Assembly: GCA_028291405.1 (NCBI GenBank) | Contig: JAQGID010000395.1 | Span: 21,371 to 85,370 of the forward strand | Direction: 5' to 3' | Source: Rhodospirillales bacterium | GTDB taxonomy: Bacteria > Pseudomonadota > Alphaproteobacteria > ATCC43930 > CGMCC-115725 | Length of the DNA: 64,000 nt | Part shown: positions 1-7,977 of the stretch, piece after piece | Layout: the number at the start of each line of letters is the position of its first letter | How positions within the stretch are numbered: the stretch's first letter is position 1 | Position numbers and translations under genes: made by a program | Notes under the pieces: model-generated | What the model was told of the DNA's origin: nothing | What the model saw: the letters and a program-made list of their open reading frames with translations, nothing else | Database searches by the model: none

Positions 1-1707
1 CTGCGAGGCCTCCGAGACGCCCTGTATCAAGCCGGTGTCCTGCACCGGGAAGAATCCTTTCGGGACGACGATGTAGAGATATGTCGTCAGCGCAAGCGTC
101 GCGACGGCGACGAGAAGGGTCAGCGTCTGGTGATCGAGGACCCAGGTCAGCCATCGTCCGTAGCCGGCGATGATTGCGTCGAACCACTGCTGCGACTTGC
201 GCGCGACGAGACTTTGCCGCGCCTCGTCGGTCTGGGTCAGCAGCTTGGCGCAGAGCATCGGCACGAGCGTCAGGGAGACCAGGGCGGAAATCAGGATCGT
301 GACGGCCAGGGTGATCGCGAACTCGCGGAAGAGACGGCCGACGACGTCGCCCATGAAGAGGAGCGGGATGAGAACCGCGATCAGCGAGACCGTGAGAGAA
401 ACGATGGTGAAGCCGATCTGCTTCGAGCCGCGTAGCGCCGCCTGCAGCCGCGGCTCGCCCTCTTCGACGTAGCGCGCGATGTTCTCGATCATCACGATTG
501 CGTCGTCGACGACAAAGCCGGTCGAGATCGTCAGCGCCATGAGCGAGAGATTGTTGAGGCTGAAGCCGGCGAGATACATCACCGCGAAGGTGCCGACCAG
601 CGAGAGCGGCACCGAGAGGCTCGGGATGATGGTGGCCGGGAGATTGCGCAGGAAGACGAAAATCACCAGGACGACGAGTGCCACCGAAAGCGCAAGCTCG
701 AACTCGACGTCGCGGACCGAGGCGCGGATCGTTGTCGTGCGGTCGGTCAGCACCGCAACGTCGACCGCCGCAGGCAGTGAGGCCTTGAGCTGCGGCAGCA
801 GCGCCTGCACGCCGTCGACCACGGCGATGACATTGGCGCCGGGCTGACGCTGGATGTTGAGGATGATCGCGGGAGTCGTATTGACCCAGGCGGCGAGCTT
901 GCTGTTCTCGGCGCCGTCGACGATCTGCGCGACGTCGGAGAGATGCACCGGTGAGCCGTTCTTGTAGGCGATCACCAGATTGTTGTACTCGATCGCGCTC
1001 TTCAGCTGGTCGTTGGCGTTGATCGTATAAGCGCGCGACGGACCGTCGAAATTTCCCTTCGGCGTGTTGACGTTGGCATTGCCGATCGTCGTCCGCAGAT
1101 CGTCGAGATTGAGGCCGTAGGCGGCGAGGGCGCGGCTGTCGGCCTGGATCCGGACGGCCGGCCGCTGTCCGCCATTGACGCTGACGAGACCGACGCCGGG
1201 CAGCTGCGAGATCTTCTGCGCCAGCCGTGTGTCGACGAGATCCTCGATCTGCGGCAGCGGCAGCGTCTTCGAGGTTATCGCGAGCGTCAGGATTGGCGCG
1301 TCGGCGGGGTTGACCTTGGCGTAAATCGGGGGGGTCGGCAGATCGGAGGGCAACAGATTGCCGGCGGCGTTGATCGCCGCCTGGACTTCCTGCTCGGCGA
1401 TGTCGAGGTTGATCGCCAGACTGAATTGGAGGGTGATGACCGAGGCGCCCGCCGAGCTCGTCGAAGCCATCTGATTGAGACTCGGCATTTGGCCGAGCTG
1501 GCGCTCGAGCGGCGCCGTGATCGATGAGGTCATGACCTCGGGGCTGGCGCCGGGATACAGCGTCTGAACCTGGATCGTCGGGTAGTCGACCTCGGGCAGC
1601 GCCGAGAGCGGCAGGAAGCGGAACGCGACGATGCCGACGAGCAGCAGCGCCACCATCAGCAGCGAGGTAGCGACCGGTCGCAGGATGAAGAGTCGCGACG
1701 GATTCAT
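1..1707 (-). CDS. mdtB: RND efflux pump inner-membrane subunit MdtB, C-terminal part beyond the window
   Basis: Proton-driven RND exporter subunit that would work with the MdtA adaptor, an MdtC-type partner and an outer-membrane channel. Reading the minus strand from ATG at 1707 gives 569 uninterrupted codons running off the window start, a little over half of a usual ~1040-residue pump. The N-terminus ([18 protein letters not shown]) holds TM1 at about residues 8-28, followed by a porter domain very like E. coli MdtB ([26 protein letters not shown]-like segment). The proton-relay pair is present as D401-D402 in the motif [14 protein letters not shown]. It starts 37 bases after the mdtA stop, so the two are one operon. 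An mdtC gene would be expected just outside the window. Family and subfamily are clear; the substrate cannot be told. Confidence 0.95.
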   Translation of the reverse strand, partial: MNPSRLFILRPVATSLLMVALLLVGIVAFRFLPLSALPEVDYPTIQVQTLYPGASPEVMTSSITAPLERQLGQMPSLNQMASTSSAGASVITLQFSLAINLDIAEQEVQAAINAAGNLLPSDLPTPPIYAKVNPADAPILTLAITSKTLPLPQIEDLVDTRLAQKISQLPGVGLVSVNGGQRPAVRIQADSRALAAYGLNLDDLRTTIGNANVNTPKGNFDGPSRAYTINANDQLKSAIEYNNLVIAYKNGSPVHLSDVAQIVDGAENSKLAAWVNTTPAIILNIQRQPGANVIAVVDGVQALLPQLKASLPAAVDVAVLTDRTTTIRASVRDVEFELALSVALVVLVIFVFLRNLPATIIPSLSVPLSLVGTFAVMYLAGFSLNNLSLMALTISTGFVVDDAIVMIENIARYVEEGEPRLQAALRGSKQIGFTIVSLTVSLIAVLIPLLFMGDVVGRLFREFAITLAVTILISALVSLTLVPMLCAKLLTQTDEARQSLVARKSQQWFDAIIAGYGRWLTWVLDHQTLTLLVAVATLALTTYLYIVVPKGFFPVQDTGLIQGVSEASQ

Positions 1708-1744
1708 CGGCGTGAAGTCCGATTTGGGCGGGCGGCAGGCTCGC

Positions 1745-3028
1745 TCACTGTGCCGGCCGGCTGGCGCCCTGGCGGTTCTGGCCACGGGCGCCGGGCTTCC
1801 GCGGCGCAGGTTTCTGGGCGGCGTCGGCGTCGGGGATCGTCACCTTGGCGCCGTCGCGCAGCCGGTCGGCGCCGTCGGTGACGACCTTGTCGCCGGGCGC
1901 CAGCCCCTCCTGGATCGCGACCCGCTCGCCGTCGGCAGGGCCGAGCTTGACCGGCCGCACGGAAACCGTGAGGTCGGGGCCGACGAGATAGACATAGGTC
2001 CCGGGCGCGCCGCGCTGGATCGCCGCGGTGGGAACGACCGTCGCGCCGTGCAGCGTCTGGACGAGCAGCTCGGTGTTGACGAATTGGTTCGGAAAGAGGC
2101 TCTCGTCGTCGTTGTCGAACTGGGCGCGCAACTTGACCGTGCCCGTGGTCGTGTCGATCTGGTTATCGACTGTCGCGAGTGCTCCGGTGGCCAGCTTCAC
2201 GCTCTGGGTACGATCGTAAATCGTGACCGGCAGCGTTGCGCTGGCGTGAACGCGCTTTAAGACGGCCGGCAGGCTGTCCTCCGGCAGCGTGAAGATCACC
2301 GAAATCGGTTTCAGCTGGGTGATGACGACGATGCCGTTGGTGTCCGCGGTCTGCACGTAATTGCCGGTGTCGACCTGCCGCAGGCCGACGCGCCCGCTGA
2401 CCGGCGCGACGATGCGGCAATAGGCGAGGTTCAGCTGTGCATTGCTGACCATCGCCTGATCGGTCTTTACCGTGCCCTCGTATTGGTGGACGAGGCCGAT
2501 CTGGGTGTCGAGCTGCTGCCGCGCGATCGAATCTTGCGAAACCAGCCTGCGGTAGCGGGTGAGGTCGACGTTGGCATTGTCGAGCAGCGCCTGGTCGTGC
2601 ACCAGCTGGCCCTGCGCCTGGTCGAGCGCGTTCTGGTAAGGGCGAGGGTCGATCTGCGCCAGGAAATCGCCCTTGGCGACGGTCTGCCCTTCGGAAAAGG
2701 CGATCTGCATCAGCTGGCCGCTGATCTGCGTCCGGACCGTCACCGTCGCGAGGGGAGTTACCGTGCCGAGCGCATTGAGCATGATCGGAAGATCGCCGGT
2801 TTCGGCGGTCGCGGTCGCGACCGGCATCGGCTGGTCAGTGCTGAACCGACCCGTCTGGGAGCGGGGCGCGGCGTGCGGGCGGAAAATGACCCAGGCGACC
2901 GCGCCAATCACGGCGAGCCCGATCAACAGCCAGACCAGCCGACCCCAGATGCGACGCCGCGGCGGCGGTTGCGGAGCCCGGAGGGGCCGCCGCAGCGGGA
3001 TCTCCCGGTCGCTTTTCAGATCGTCCAT
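1745..3028 (-). CDS. mdtA: RND efflux membrane-fusion protein MdtA
   Basis: Periplasmic adaptor joining the RND pump to the outer-membrane channel. The 427-residue protein has a short cytoplasmic N-terminus, one membrane anchor at about residues 27-48 ([17 protein letters not shown]), then the biotinyl-lipoyl-like half-motif ([19 protein letters not shown]), an alpha-helical hairpin (about 110-180), the second lipoyl half ([15 protein letters not shown]) and beta-barrel and membrane-proximal domains. The tail is Pro/Lys/Arg/Gln-rich and probably disordered. Length and domain order fit MdtA. It lies directly upstream of mdtB in the same direction and is divergent from a second adaptor gene at 3383, sharing the 3.03-3.38 kb control region. 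Confidence 0.93.
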   Translation of the reverse strand: MDDLKSDREIPLRRPLRAPQPPPRRRIWGRLVWLLIGLAVIGAVAWVIFRPHAAPRSQTGRFSTDQPMPVATATAETGDLPIMLNALGTVTPLATVTVRTQISGQLMQIAFSEGQTVAKGDFLAQIDPRPYQNALDQAQGQLVHDQALLDNANVDLTRYRRLVSQDSIARQQLDTQIGLVHQYEGTVKTDQAMVSNAQLNLAYCRIVAPVSGRVGLRQVDTGNYVQTADTNGIVVITQLKPISVIFTLPEDSLPAVLKRVHASATLPVTIYDRTQSVKLATGALATVDNQIDTTTGTVKLRAQFDNDDESLFPNQFVNTELLVQTLHGATVVPTAAIQRGAPGTYVYLVGPDLTVSVRPVKLGPADGERVAIQEGLAPGDKVVTDGADRLRDGAKVTIPDADAAQKPAPRKPGARGQNRQGASRPAQ

Positions 3029-3382
3029 TGGGCACCGTCGACAGGTACGGTCAACCGCCCGGCATTTCGTGCCCGCGGCATCCGCCGGTTGTCAGCCACC
3101 GGCCTCCCCGCAACTTGCCTGCGGAAGGCTGCCGGGGCAAGCAGCGTCGCGGGCCTCGACGACCCCACGATGGTATTCAACGAACTCGGGATTGCCACAA
3201 TGTACTCCGCGCCGGTCGGGCCCGTCACCGGCAAGACGATCGGCTGGCCGTGAACAAAATTTACGCACCGGCGAGCTGCAACATCCCCATTAGGGATGTT
3301 TTACACCGATTTTCCGTACCATAGGGAAGGATCCGGGGCGTGATCGACGCCCCCCTGCGGACTCAATGTCTTGGGCGTGGCG
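3029..3382. other. Divergent intergenic control region between two adaptor genes
   Basis: This 354-base stretch separates mdtA (minus) from the second membrane-fusion protein gene (plus). No credible coding region was seen: the short frames lack family signatures and ribosome sites. It holds a 21-base perfect palindrome (listed separately) and a more AT-rich core at about 3250-3325, as expected for back-to-back promoters. A TTTACA element at 3300-3305 could be a plus-strand -35 box, but no good -10 follows at the right distance. Confidence 0.6.
3280..3300. promoter_or_regulatory. Perfect 8+5+8 palindrome, candidate operator
   Basis: AACATCCC, five-base spacer CATTA, then GGGATGTT: a perfect inverted repeat in the middle of a divergent promoter region. 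It looks like a dimeric regulator site (TetR/MarR/MerR size) controlling one or both adaptor genes. No regulator gene lies beside it in the window. It is followed by only two further T residues, so a terminator is less likely. Seen in sequence; role inferred. Confidence 0.45.
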
Positions 3383-4543
3383 ATGAAGCATGGGTGGGGG
3401 AAGCGAGGCGTCGGCATTCTGATCGTCATTGCCGCAGCCGGCGGCGGGTGGGCTGCCTATCAGCGCTATGAGGTCGCGGCGCAGCCGCAGCAGGCGGCGC
3501 GGCGCCCGCCGCCGGTGCCGGTCGTCGCAACTCCGGTCGTACGCAAGGCGGTTCCGGTCGAGCTTGGCGCGATCGGCACCGTGCAGCCGATCGAGACGGC
3601 GATCGTCAAATCGCGGGTCGACGGACAGATTGCCAAGGTGCATATCCGCGACGGTGCCATCATCAAGGCAGGCGATCCGCTGTTCACCCTCGACAGCCGC
3701 GCGATCGCGACGCAGGTGCGGCAGGCCGAGGCGCAGCTCGCGCGCGACCAGGCGCAGCTCGAGAATGCCAGGCGCGAATCGACGCGGCAACGCGCGCTCG
3801 CGAGCAAGGCCTATGCAACGGCTGCGGTCTACGACACGGCGCGAACCTCGGCTATGGCGCTCGAGGCGACAGTCGCCTCTGACCAGGCCATGCTGGAAAC
3901 ACTGAAGGTCCAGGCAGGCTATTACACGATCGTCTCGCCGATCGACGGCCGGGCGGGCGCGATCACCCTGAAAGAGGGAAATAACGTCAAGGCGGTGGAT
4001 ACGCTCGTCCTCGTCACGATCAACAAGACGCGCCCGATCTACGTCGGCTTCTCGCTGCCGCAAGACCGGCTCGGCGCGATCCAGGATGCCATGCGGTCGC
4101 ACAACCTCGAGGTGACGGCGCAAGTTGCCGGCACAGACGCGGTGGAGCGCGGCAAGCTCGCTTTCGTCGACAATGCGATCGACCCGGCGACGGGCACGAT
4201 TGCGCTGAAGGGGATCTTCGACAACGAGCGCGAGCCGCTATGGCCGGGCCAGCTCGTGAGCGCCTCGCTGACGCTGCGGATCGATTCGGCCGCCCTCGTG
4301 GTGCCGACGCAGGCGATCCAGCTCGGTCCGACGAAGAGCTATGTCTATGTCGTCAAGGCCGACGAGACGGTCGAGGAGCGCACCGTGACGAGGGCCGCCG
4401 CCGCGAATGGAGAGAGCGTGATCGCGAGCGGGCTTCAGGAGGGTGAGCAGGTCGTCGTCGACGGACAGATACGCCTCGCGAACGGCAGCGCCGTGGCCGT
4501 TCGTCCGATGCTAGGGGACGCGACCGCAGGAAGCGGCAGCTGA
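3383..4543 (+). CDS. RND-type membrane-fusion protein without a neighbouring pump gene
   Basis: A 386-residue periplasmic adaptor of the AcrA/MdtA family. It has an N-terminal membrane anchor (about residues 7-23, GVGILIVIAAAGGGWAAY), lipoyl half-motifs (GTVQPIETAIVKSRVDGQI and IVSPIDGRAGAITLKEG), a coiled-coil hairpin (about 105-170) and beta-barrel plus membrane-proximal domains. No lipobox Cys is present. ATG at 3383 was preferred over in-frame TTG 3371 and GTG 3377 because it opens directly into the basic residues and anchor. It is divergent from mdtA and is followed by an unrelated minus-strand gene, so no pump or outer-membrane channel accompanies it here. It may serve the MdtBC pump or one encoded elsewhere. 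Confidence 0.88.
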   Translation: MKHGWGKRGVGILIVIAAAGGGWAAYQRYEVAAQPQQAARRPPPVPVVATPVVRKAVPVELGAIGTVQPIETAIVKSRVDGQIAKVHIRDGAIIKAGDPLFTLDSRAIATQVRQAEAQLARDQAQLENARRESTRQRALASKAYATAAVYDTARTSAMALEATVASDQAMLETLKVQAGYYTIVSPIDGRAGAITLKEGNNVKAVDTLVLVTINKTRPIYVGFSLPQDRLGAIQDAMRSHNLEVTAQVAGTDAVERGKLAFVDNAIDPATGTIALKGIFDNEREPLWPGQLVSASLTLRIDSAALVVPTQAIQLGPTKSYVYVVKADETVEERTVTRAAAANGESVIASGLQEGEQVVVDGQIRLANGSAVAVRPMLGDATAGSGS

Positions 4544-4616
4544 TGAGAGGCGCCATCGGGAGAGCGGTGGACGGTTCCTTGTGAACCCTCCGACCGGCGT
4601 TTCGTATTATTGCGGA

Positions 4617-5513
4617 TCAAGCAGCTTGGCTGCTCACCGTTGCGGCGCTCGCTGTTGCGGCGGCTGACTGGAAGCTCTGCTCCTGGAGACGGATGAGCGC
4701 CGCCAGAAGCTTCTCGGTCGTCGGCGTCTGGTTATTGTTGGCGGCCGCGGTGGGATCGGTCGCCGACGTGGCGTCGGTAGAGCCCGACTGGCTCGTCGAC
4801 GTCGAGGTTGCCGGCGTCGACAGGGTCACCTTCGTACCGTCCGCGTAGGTCACGGTCGTGCTCGATGAGCCGTCGGCGTTGGTCGTCGTCGTCCCTGTCC
4901 CGACGCTCGACGAGGTGCCGCCCAGCAGTGCGGAGAGAGGGTCGGTGCTGCTGCCGTCGGTGGTGGTCGGCGGCGGCCCGGCATGGTGGTGATGGCCATG
5001 GCCCTGCGCCGAAGCCGCCTGCAGCTCGCTTTGGCTGACGTTGCCGTCGCCGTTGGTGTCGAGCTTGCCGAAGACGGCGTCGGCCTGCTGCGTCGTCCCG
5101 CCGGTCGCGCTGAAGGCGCTTTCGAGCTCGGACTTGCTGATCTGCCCGTTGCCGCTCGTGTCGACCAGGGAGAACAGACTTTGGCCCGACGTCGCGCTCG
5201 CGCTCGGATCGCTCGATGCGGTCGATGTCGGCGTCGTCCCGCTGCCGGTACCCGATGACTGCTCCTGGACGAGGATGAAGACCATTAGGGCGCTGGCGTT
5301 CAACGGTGACGAGCTGCTGCTGGTCACCGGGTTCGTCGAGCCGCTGCTCGAGCTCGACGGGTCGGTGGAAACCGCCGTCGACGCGGTCGACGAGGCGGAT
5401 GTGCCACCGACGGCCGTGGGGTCGGTACTCGCGGTATGGCGGGCGAGCAGCTGTTGGCGAATTTGTGCCAGCAGATCGCTCGATCCGCTCCCTACACTAC
5501 CAATGCTAGACAT
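4617..5513 (-). CDS. Ser/Thr-rich EF-hand calcium-binding protein
   Basis: A 298-residue low-complexity protein with two canonical EF-hand loops: D118-TSGNGQISKS-E129 and D152-TNGDGNVSQS-E163. These probably form a paired Ca2+-binding unit. Flanks are Ser/Thr/Gly/Ala-rich and probably disordered; a short His run (GHGHHHH, about 171-177) follows the second loop. There is no Sec or Tat signal, no membrane segment and no lipobox. ATG 5513 (MSSIGSVGSG) was chosen over an upstream extension rich in Arg and Cys, which looks like non-coding sequence. Partner and role are unknown; it stands alone between the adaptor gene and the ABC operon. The EF-hand call is firm, the function is not. Confidence 0.8.
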   Translation of the reverse strand: MSSIGSVGSGSSDLLAQIRQQLLARHTASTDPTAVGGTSASSTASTAVSTDPSSSSSGSTNPVTSSSSSPLNASALMVFILVQEQSSGTGSGTTPTSTASSDPSASATSGQSLFSLVDTSGNGQISKSELESAFSATGGTTQQADAVFGKLDTNGDGNVSQSELQAASAQGHGHHHHAGPPPTTTDGSSTDPLSALLGGTSSSVGTGTTTTNADGSSSTTVTYADGTKVTLSTPATSTSTSQSGSTDATSATDPTAAANNNQTPTTEKLLAALIRLQEQSFQSAAATASAATVSSQAA

Positions 5514-5669
5514 TGCATAGCTCCGTTTCTTGCGCGTTCGGCAAGATTGCCGGACGTCGCAAATCGGGACGCCGCAAGAATCGGGCCAGCATACCACGAT
5601 CCGGTGTGCTCGCATTTTCGCTTCTGACGTGCTGCGGGAGCAGGGGACTCGCCCGGCGGGGACCTTCCT

Positions 5670-5709
5670 CCCGGCAGAAACTGCCGGGCCGAACTTGCCG
5701 GGCCGGCAA
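5670..5709 (-). terminator. Two stacked GC-rich hairpins downstream of the DsrE-like gene
   Basis: CCCGGCAG-AAA-CTGCCGGG (5670-5688) is a perfect 8-base stem with a 3-base loop. TTGCCGG-G-CCGGCAA (5695-5709) is a perfect 7-base inverted repeat right beside it. They lie just after the last gene of the minus-strand ABC operon, where a transcript end is expected. There is no T-run in either direction, so this may act as an RNA-stabilising or Rho-assisted end rather than a classic intrinsic terminator. Confidence 0.45.
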
Positions 5710-5723
5710 TGATTCCAGACTGG

Positions 5724-6062
5724 CTAAAGGGTGATCACCTGGTCGGGCGGATTGCCGGACAGCGCCTTGTAGAGATCCGGGAAACAGCCGATCGGCACGC
5801 CGGCGAACAACCGGTCGGCGATCTCGCGCTCGTAGCAGCACTGGTCGCAGCCCATCAGCAGAATGTTCTTCTCCTGCGCGACCTTGACCAGCCGCGCGCC
5901 GATCGGATTGCCGTCGACCAGGACGAAGTTGTTGTCCTCGAAGAAGAACATGCCGATGACCTCGGCACCGTGCCGTCCTTCCTCGAGCTGCGGCAGGATC
6001 ATCTTGGCGAGGACGTATGACACGTTGTGGCGCTGCGTCGCGAAAATATAGGCGACCTTCAT
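5724..6062 (-). CDS. DsrE-like cysteine protein, last gene of ABC operon
   Basis: A 112-residue protein with the DsrE/DsrF-like fold pattern: N-terminal strand MKVAYIFAT, then alternating strands and helices. Conserved-looking cysteines are Cys72, Cys75 and Cys76 in GCDQCCYE, plus Cys93 in GCFPDLY. DsrE-type proteins typically carry or relay sulfur on cysteine. ATG 6062 is preceded by AGGGGAAACACC; the upstream in-frame extension overlaps the preceding gene and was discarded. The start overlaps the NifU-like gene by ATGA, so the two are translationally coupled. From memory, this resembles the annotated DsrE-related family called SaoD, which also sits with ABC transporter genes; I could not check this. 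Sulfur transfer is inferred. Confidence 0.78.
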   Translation of the reverse strand: MKVAYIFATQRHNVSYVLAKMILPQLEEGRHGAEVIGMFFFEDNNFVLVDGNPIGARLVKVAQEKNILLMGCDQCCYEREIADRLFAGVPIGCFPDLYKALSGNPPDQVITL

Positions 6063-6466
6063 GGTGTTTCCCCTGCGATGGCGAGTTGGTCGGCGTGTAG
6101 CAACAACGAGTGGAGCGCAGCGACCGCAAGGATCGCGCGGTCGCGTTTCGGCGGGGGCACCTCCGGCAAGGAGGCGGCGAGATCGGCGGCGGTGAGGTTC
6201 CATGCCGCAGTGGGGCTTCGCCCCGTCGCCAGCTCAGCGAGCATCTCGCAATAGGCGAGCAGGGTGGCGCAGGGGCTGACCTTGAAGCCGATCGACCGGA
6301 TCGTGTCGGCGACGAGATCGCCGCTGAAATGCGCCGAGAGGTCGTTGCGATCCCGGCATACGACGCCGCGCACGGCGCGGAGCCCGGCGCGGTTGCGCCG
6401 CAGGCCGCGGTCGAGATAGTCGCTGACCGAACGACGCGGCGTCGTGCCGCAGCAACCGCCTTCCAT
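6059..6466 (-). CDS. Degenerate NifU/IscU-like protein in ABC operon
   Basis: A 135-residue protein resembling an Fe-S scaffold. Cys37 (VVCRDRND) matches the first IscU cysteine region, Cys66 (FKVSPCATLLAYCEMLAE) the second, and the C-terminal PPPKRDRAILAVAALHSLL matches the region holding the third IscU cysteine. In that last region the usual His-Cys is Asp-Arg, so one classical ligand is absent. Extra cysteines occur at positions 5-6 (MEGGCC) and 73. It lies 3 bases after the permease gene and overlaps the DsrE-like gene. It may deliver or sense sulfur or metal rather than build clusters. Family assignment is by pattern and is moderate. Confidence 0.6.
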   Translation of the reverse strand: MEGGCCGTTPRRSVSDYLDRGLRRNRAGLRAVRGVVCRDRNDLSAHFSGDLVADTIRSIGFKVSPCATLLAYCEMLAELATGRSPTAAWNLTAADLAASLPEVPPPKRDRAILAVAALHSLLLHADQLAIAGETP

Positions 6467-6469
6467 CGC

Positions 6470-7222
6470 CTAGCGCCAGCGCAGGAGGTGGCGCTCGAGC
6501 CGGCCCGCGAGCGCGAAGATGACGAGGACGAAAACCATGATGAGAAGCACGAGGGCGAGCATCAGCGCCGAGTTGTAGGTGCTCTGCGCGAAGGAGAGAA
6601 GATACCCGAGGCCGCGGCTGGCGGCGACGAACTCGCCGACCACCGCGCCGGTGAAGGCGAAGCCGACCGCGACCTTGAGATTGCCCATGATCCACGCCAC
6701 GATCGACGGCAGATACACGTGGCGAAGCAGGGCGGTTCGCCCGCCGCCGAGGGTGGTGATGCGCTCGATGAGGCGCCGATCGACCTGCAAGATGCCGGTG
6801 AAGACGGTGAAGAAGATCAGCACCGCGACGAGCACGAAGGACAGCGCGACCTTCGACGCGATGCCGATGCCGAGCCAGATGACGAAGAGCGGCGCCAGCA
6901 CGACGCGCGGAACGGCGTTGAGCATGATCATCACCGGCTCGAGCAGCTCGGCGAGGAAGGGCGCCAAGGCGGCAGCGATGCCGAGGACGGTGCCGACGAC
7001 GATGCCGAGAGCGAGACCGCCGAGCGCCGCACCGAAGGTCGCTTCGAGATGCGGCCAGATCGTGCCGCCGGCGAAGAGGTCGATCAGCGCGCCGACGATG
7101 CGGCTCGGCGACGGCGCGTAGAGCGGGTTGAGCAGCTTCGCCCGTCCCGCCGCCTCCCACAGGCCGATGATGATCGCAAAGGCGATGAACTGGCGAAGCC
7201 AGACATACTTGCGGCGCTCCAT
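6470..7222 (-). CDS. ABC transporter permease, SsuC/TauC/NMT1-type
   Basis: A 250-residue inner-membrane permease with about six TM segments and the BPD_transp_1 EAA-like loop near the middle (TLGGGRTALLRHVYLPSIVAWI). It belongs to the type that takes up sulfonates, nitrate, thiamine precursors and similar small organic ions. ATG 7222 (MERRKYVWL) shares one base with the ATPase stop (TGATG), which decides the start over the longer Arg-rich extension. It is the partner of the ATPase at 7222-7977 and the binding protein at 7977-9017. Confidence 0.9.
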   Translation of the reverse strand: MERRKYVWLRQFIAFAIIIGLWEAAGRAKLLNPLYAPSPSRIVGALIDLFAGGTIWPHLEATFGAALGGLALGIVVGTVLGIAAALAPFLAELLEPVMIMLNAVPRVVLAPLFVIWLGIGIASKVALSFVLVAVLIFFTVFTGILQVDRRLIERITTLGGGRTALLRHVYLPSIVAWIMGNLKVAVGFAFTGAVVGEFVAASRGLGYLLSFAQSTYNSALMLALVLLIMVFVLVIFALAGRLERHLLRWR

Positions 7223-7977
7223 CACGCCGCCTCGGCCGCGCCGCGATCGACCTCGCGCGAGAGATCGTCCCATAGACGCTCGAGCAGCGGCGCAAAACGT
7301 GGATCGCTGCGCGTCGCGATCAGCTTGCGCGGCCGCGACAGCGGAATGTCGTAGCGCTGCGACATTCGGGCGCGCGGCCCCTGCGACAGCAGATAGACCA
7401 CGTCGGACAGGCTGATCGCCTCCTCGAGATCGTGCGTCACCAGCAGCACGCCGATGCGCTCGCGCTCGGCTAGGTCGACGAGGTCCTGCGTCACGCGCGC
7501 CCGCACGATCGCGTCGAGCGAGGCGAAGGGCTCGTCCATCAGCAGCAGCCGCGGCTTGAGGGCAAGGACCTGCGCCAGCGCGACGCGCTTGCGCTGGCCG
7601 CCGCTGAGCTGGCGTGGATACCGATCCCCCAGGCCGCTAAGCCCGAGCTGCGTCAGCCAAGAATCGGCGTGGTCCGCGGCGCGCCGGCGGTTGCTGCCGT
7701 GGAAGCCGAGGCCGAGCGCGACATTCTCGCGCGCCGTCCGCCACGGCAGCAGCGCATCGTCTTGGAAGAGGATGCCGATGTCGCGCTTGGCGAGCTCGGT
7801 CGTAACGCTGCCGGCCAAGGGTTTCTGCAGCCCCATGACGGCGCGCAGCAGGCTGCTCTTGCCCGACCCCGAGGGGCCGACGAGGCTGACGAACTGGCCG
7901 TCGTCGATGTCGAGCGAGGCGCCTTCGAGGACCGGGACTTGACCGTAGGACAGCGAAAGATCGGCAACCCGCAGCAT
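7222..7977 (-). CDS. ABC transporter ATP-binding protein, SsuB/TauB-type
   Basis: A 251-residue ATPase energising the adjacent permease. Walker A is GPSGSGKSS, the Q-loop lies in ILFQDDALLPW, the signature is LSGGQRKR, Walker B is RLLLMDEPFASLD, and the switch His is in LLVTHDLEEA. The FQDDALLPWRT segment is characteristic of the sulfonate/taurine/nitrate group. ATG 7977 shares one base with the TGA of the upstream binding-protein gene; a TTG one codon upstream is less likely. All catalytic motifs are intact. Confidence 0.93.
   Translation of the reverse strand: MLRVADLSLSYGQVPVLEGASLDIDDGQFVSLVGPSGSGKSSLLRAVMGLQKPLAGSVTTELAKRDIGILFQDDALLPWRTARENVALGLGFHGSNRRRAADHADSWLTQLGLSGLGDRYPRQLSGGQRKRVALAQVLALKPRLLLMDEPFASLDAIVRARVTQDLVDLAERERIGVLLVTHDLEEAISLSDVVYLLSQGPRARMSQRYDIPLSRPRKLIATRSDPRFAPLLERLWDDLSREVDRGAAEAA

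Noticed and set aside
5506..6129. A 207-codon minus-strand frame overlapping the DsrE-like gene in another phase
   Set aside because: Arg-rich out-of-frame reading; the DsrE-like frame has the conserved cysteines, a good ribosome site and operon coupling.
6110..7354. A 414-codon plus-strand frame rich in Asp, Glu, Arg and His across the ABC permease
   Set aside because: Antisense of the NifU-like and permease genes; the polar repeats are the mirror of Leu/Ala/Val codons, not a real acidic protein.
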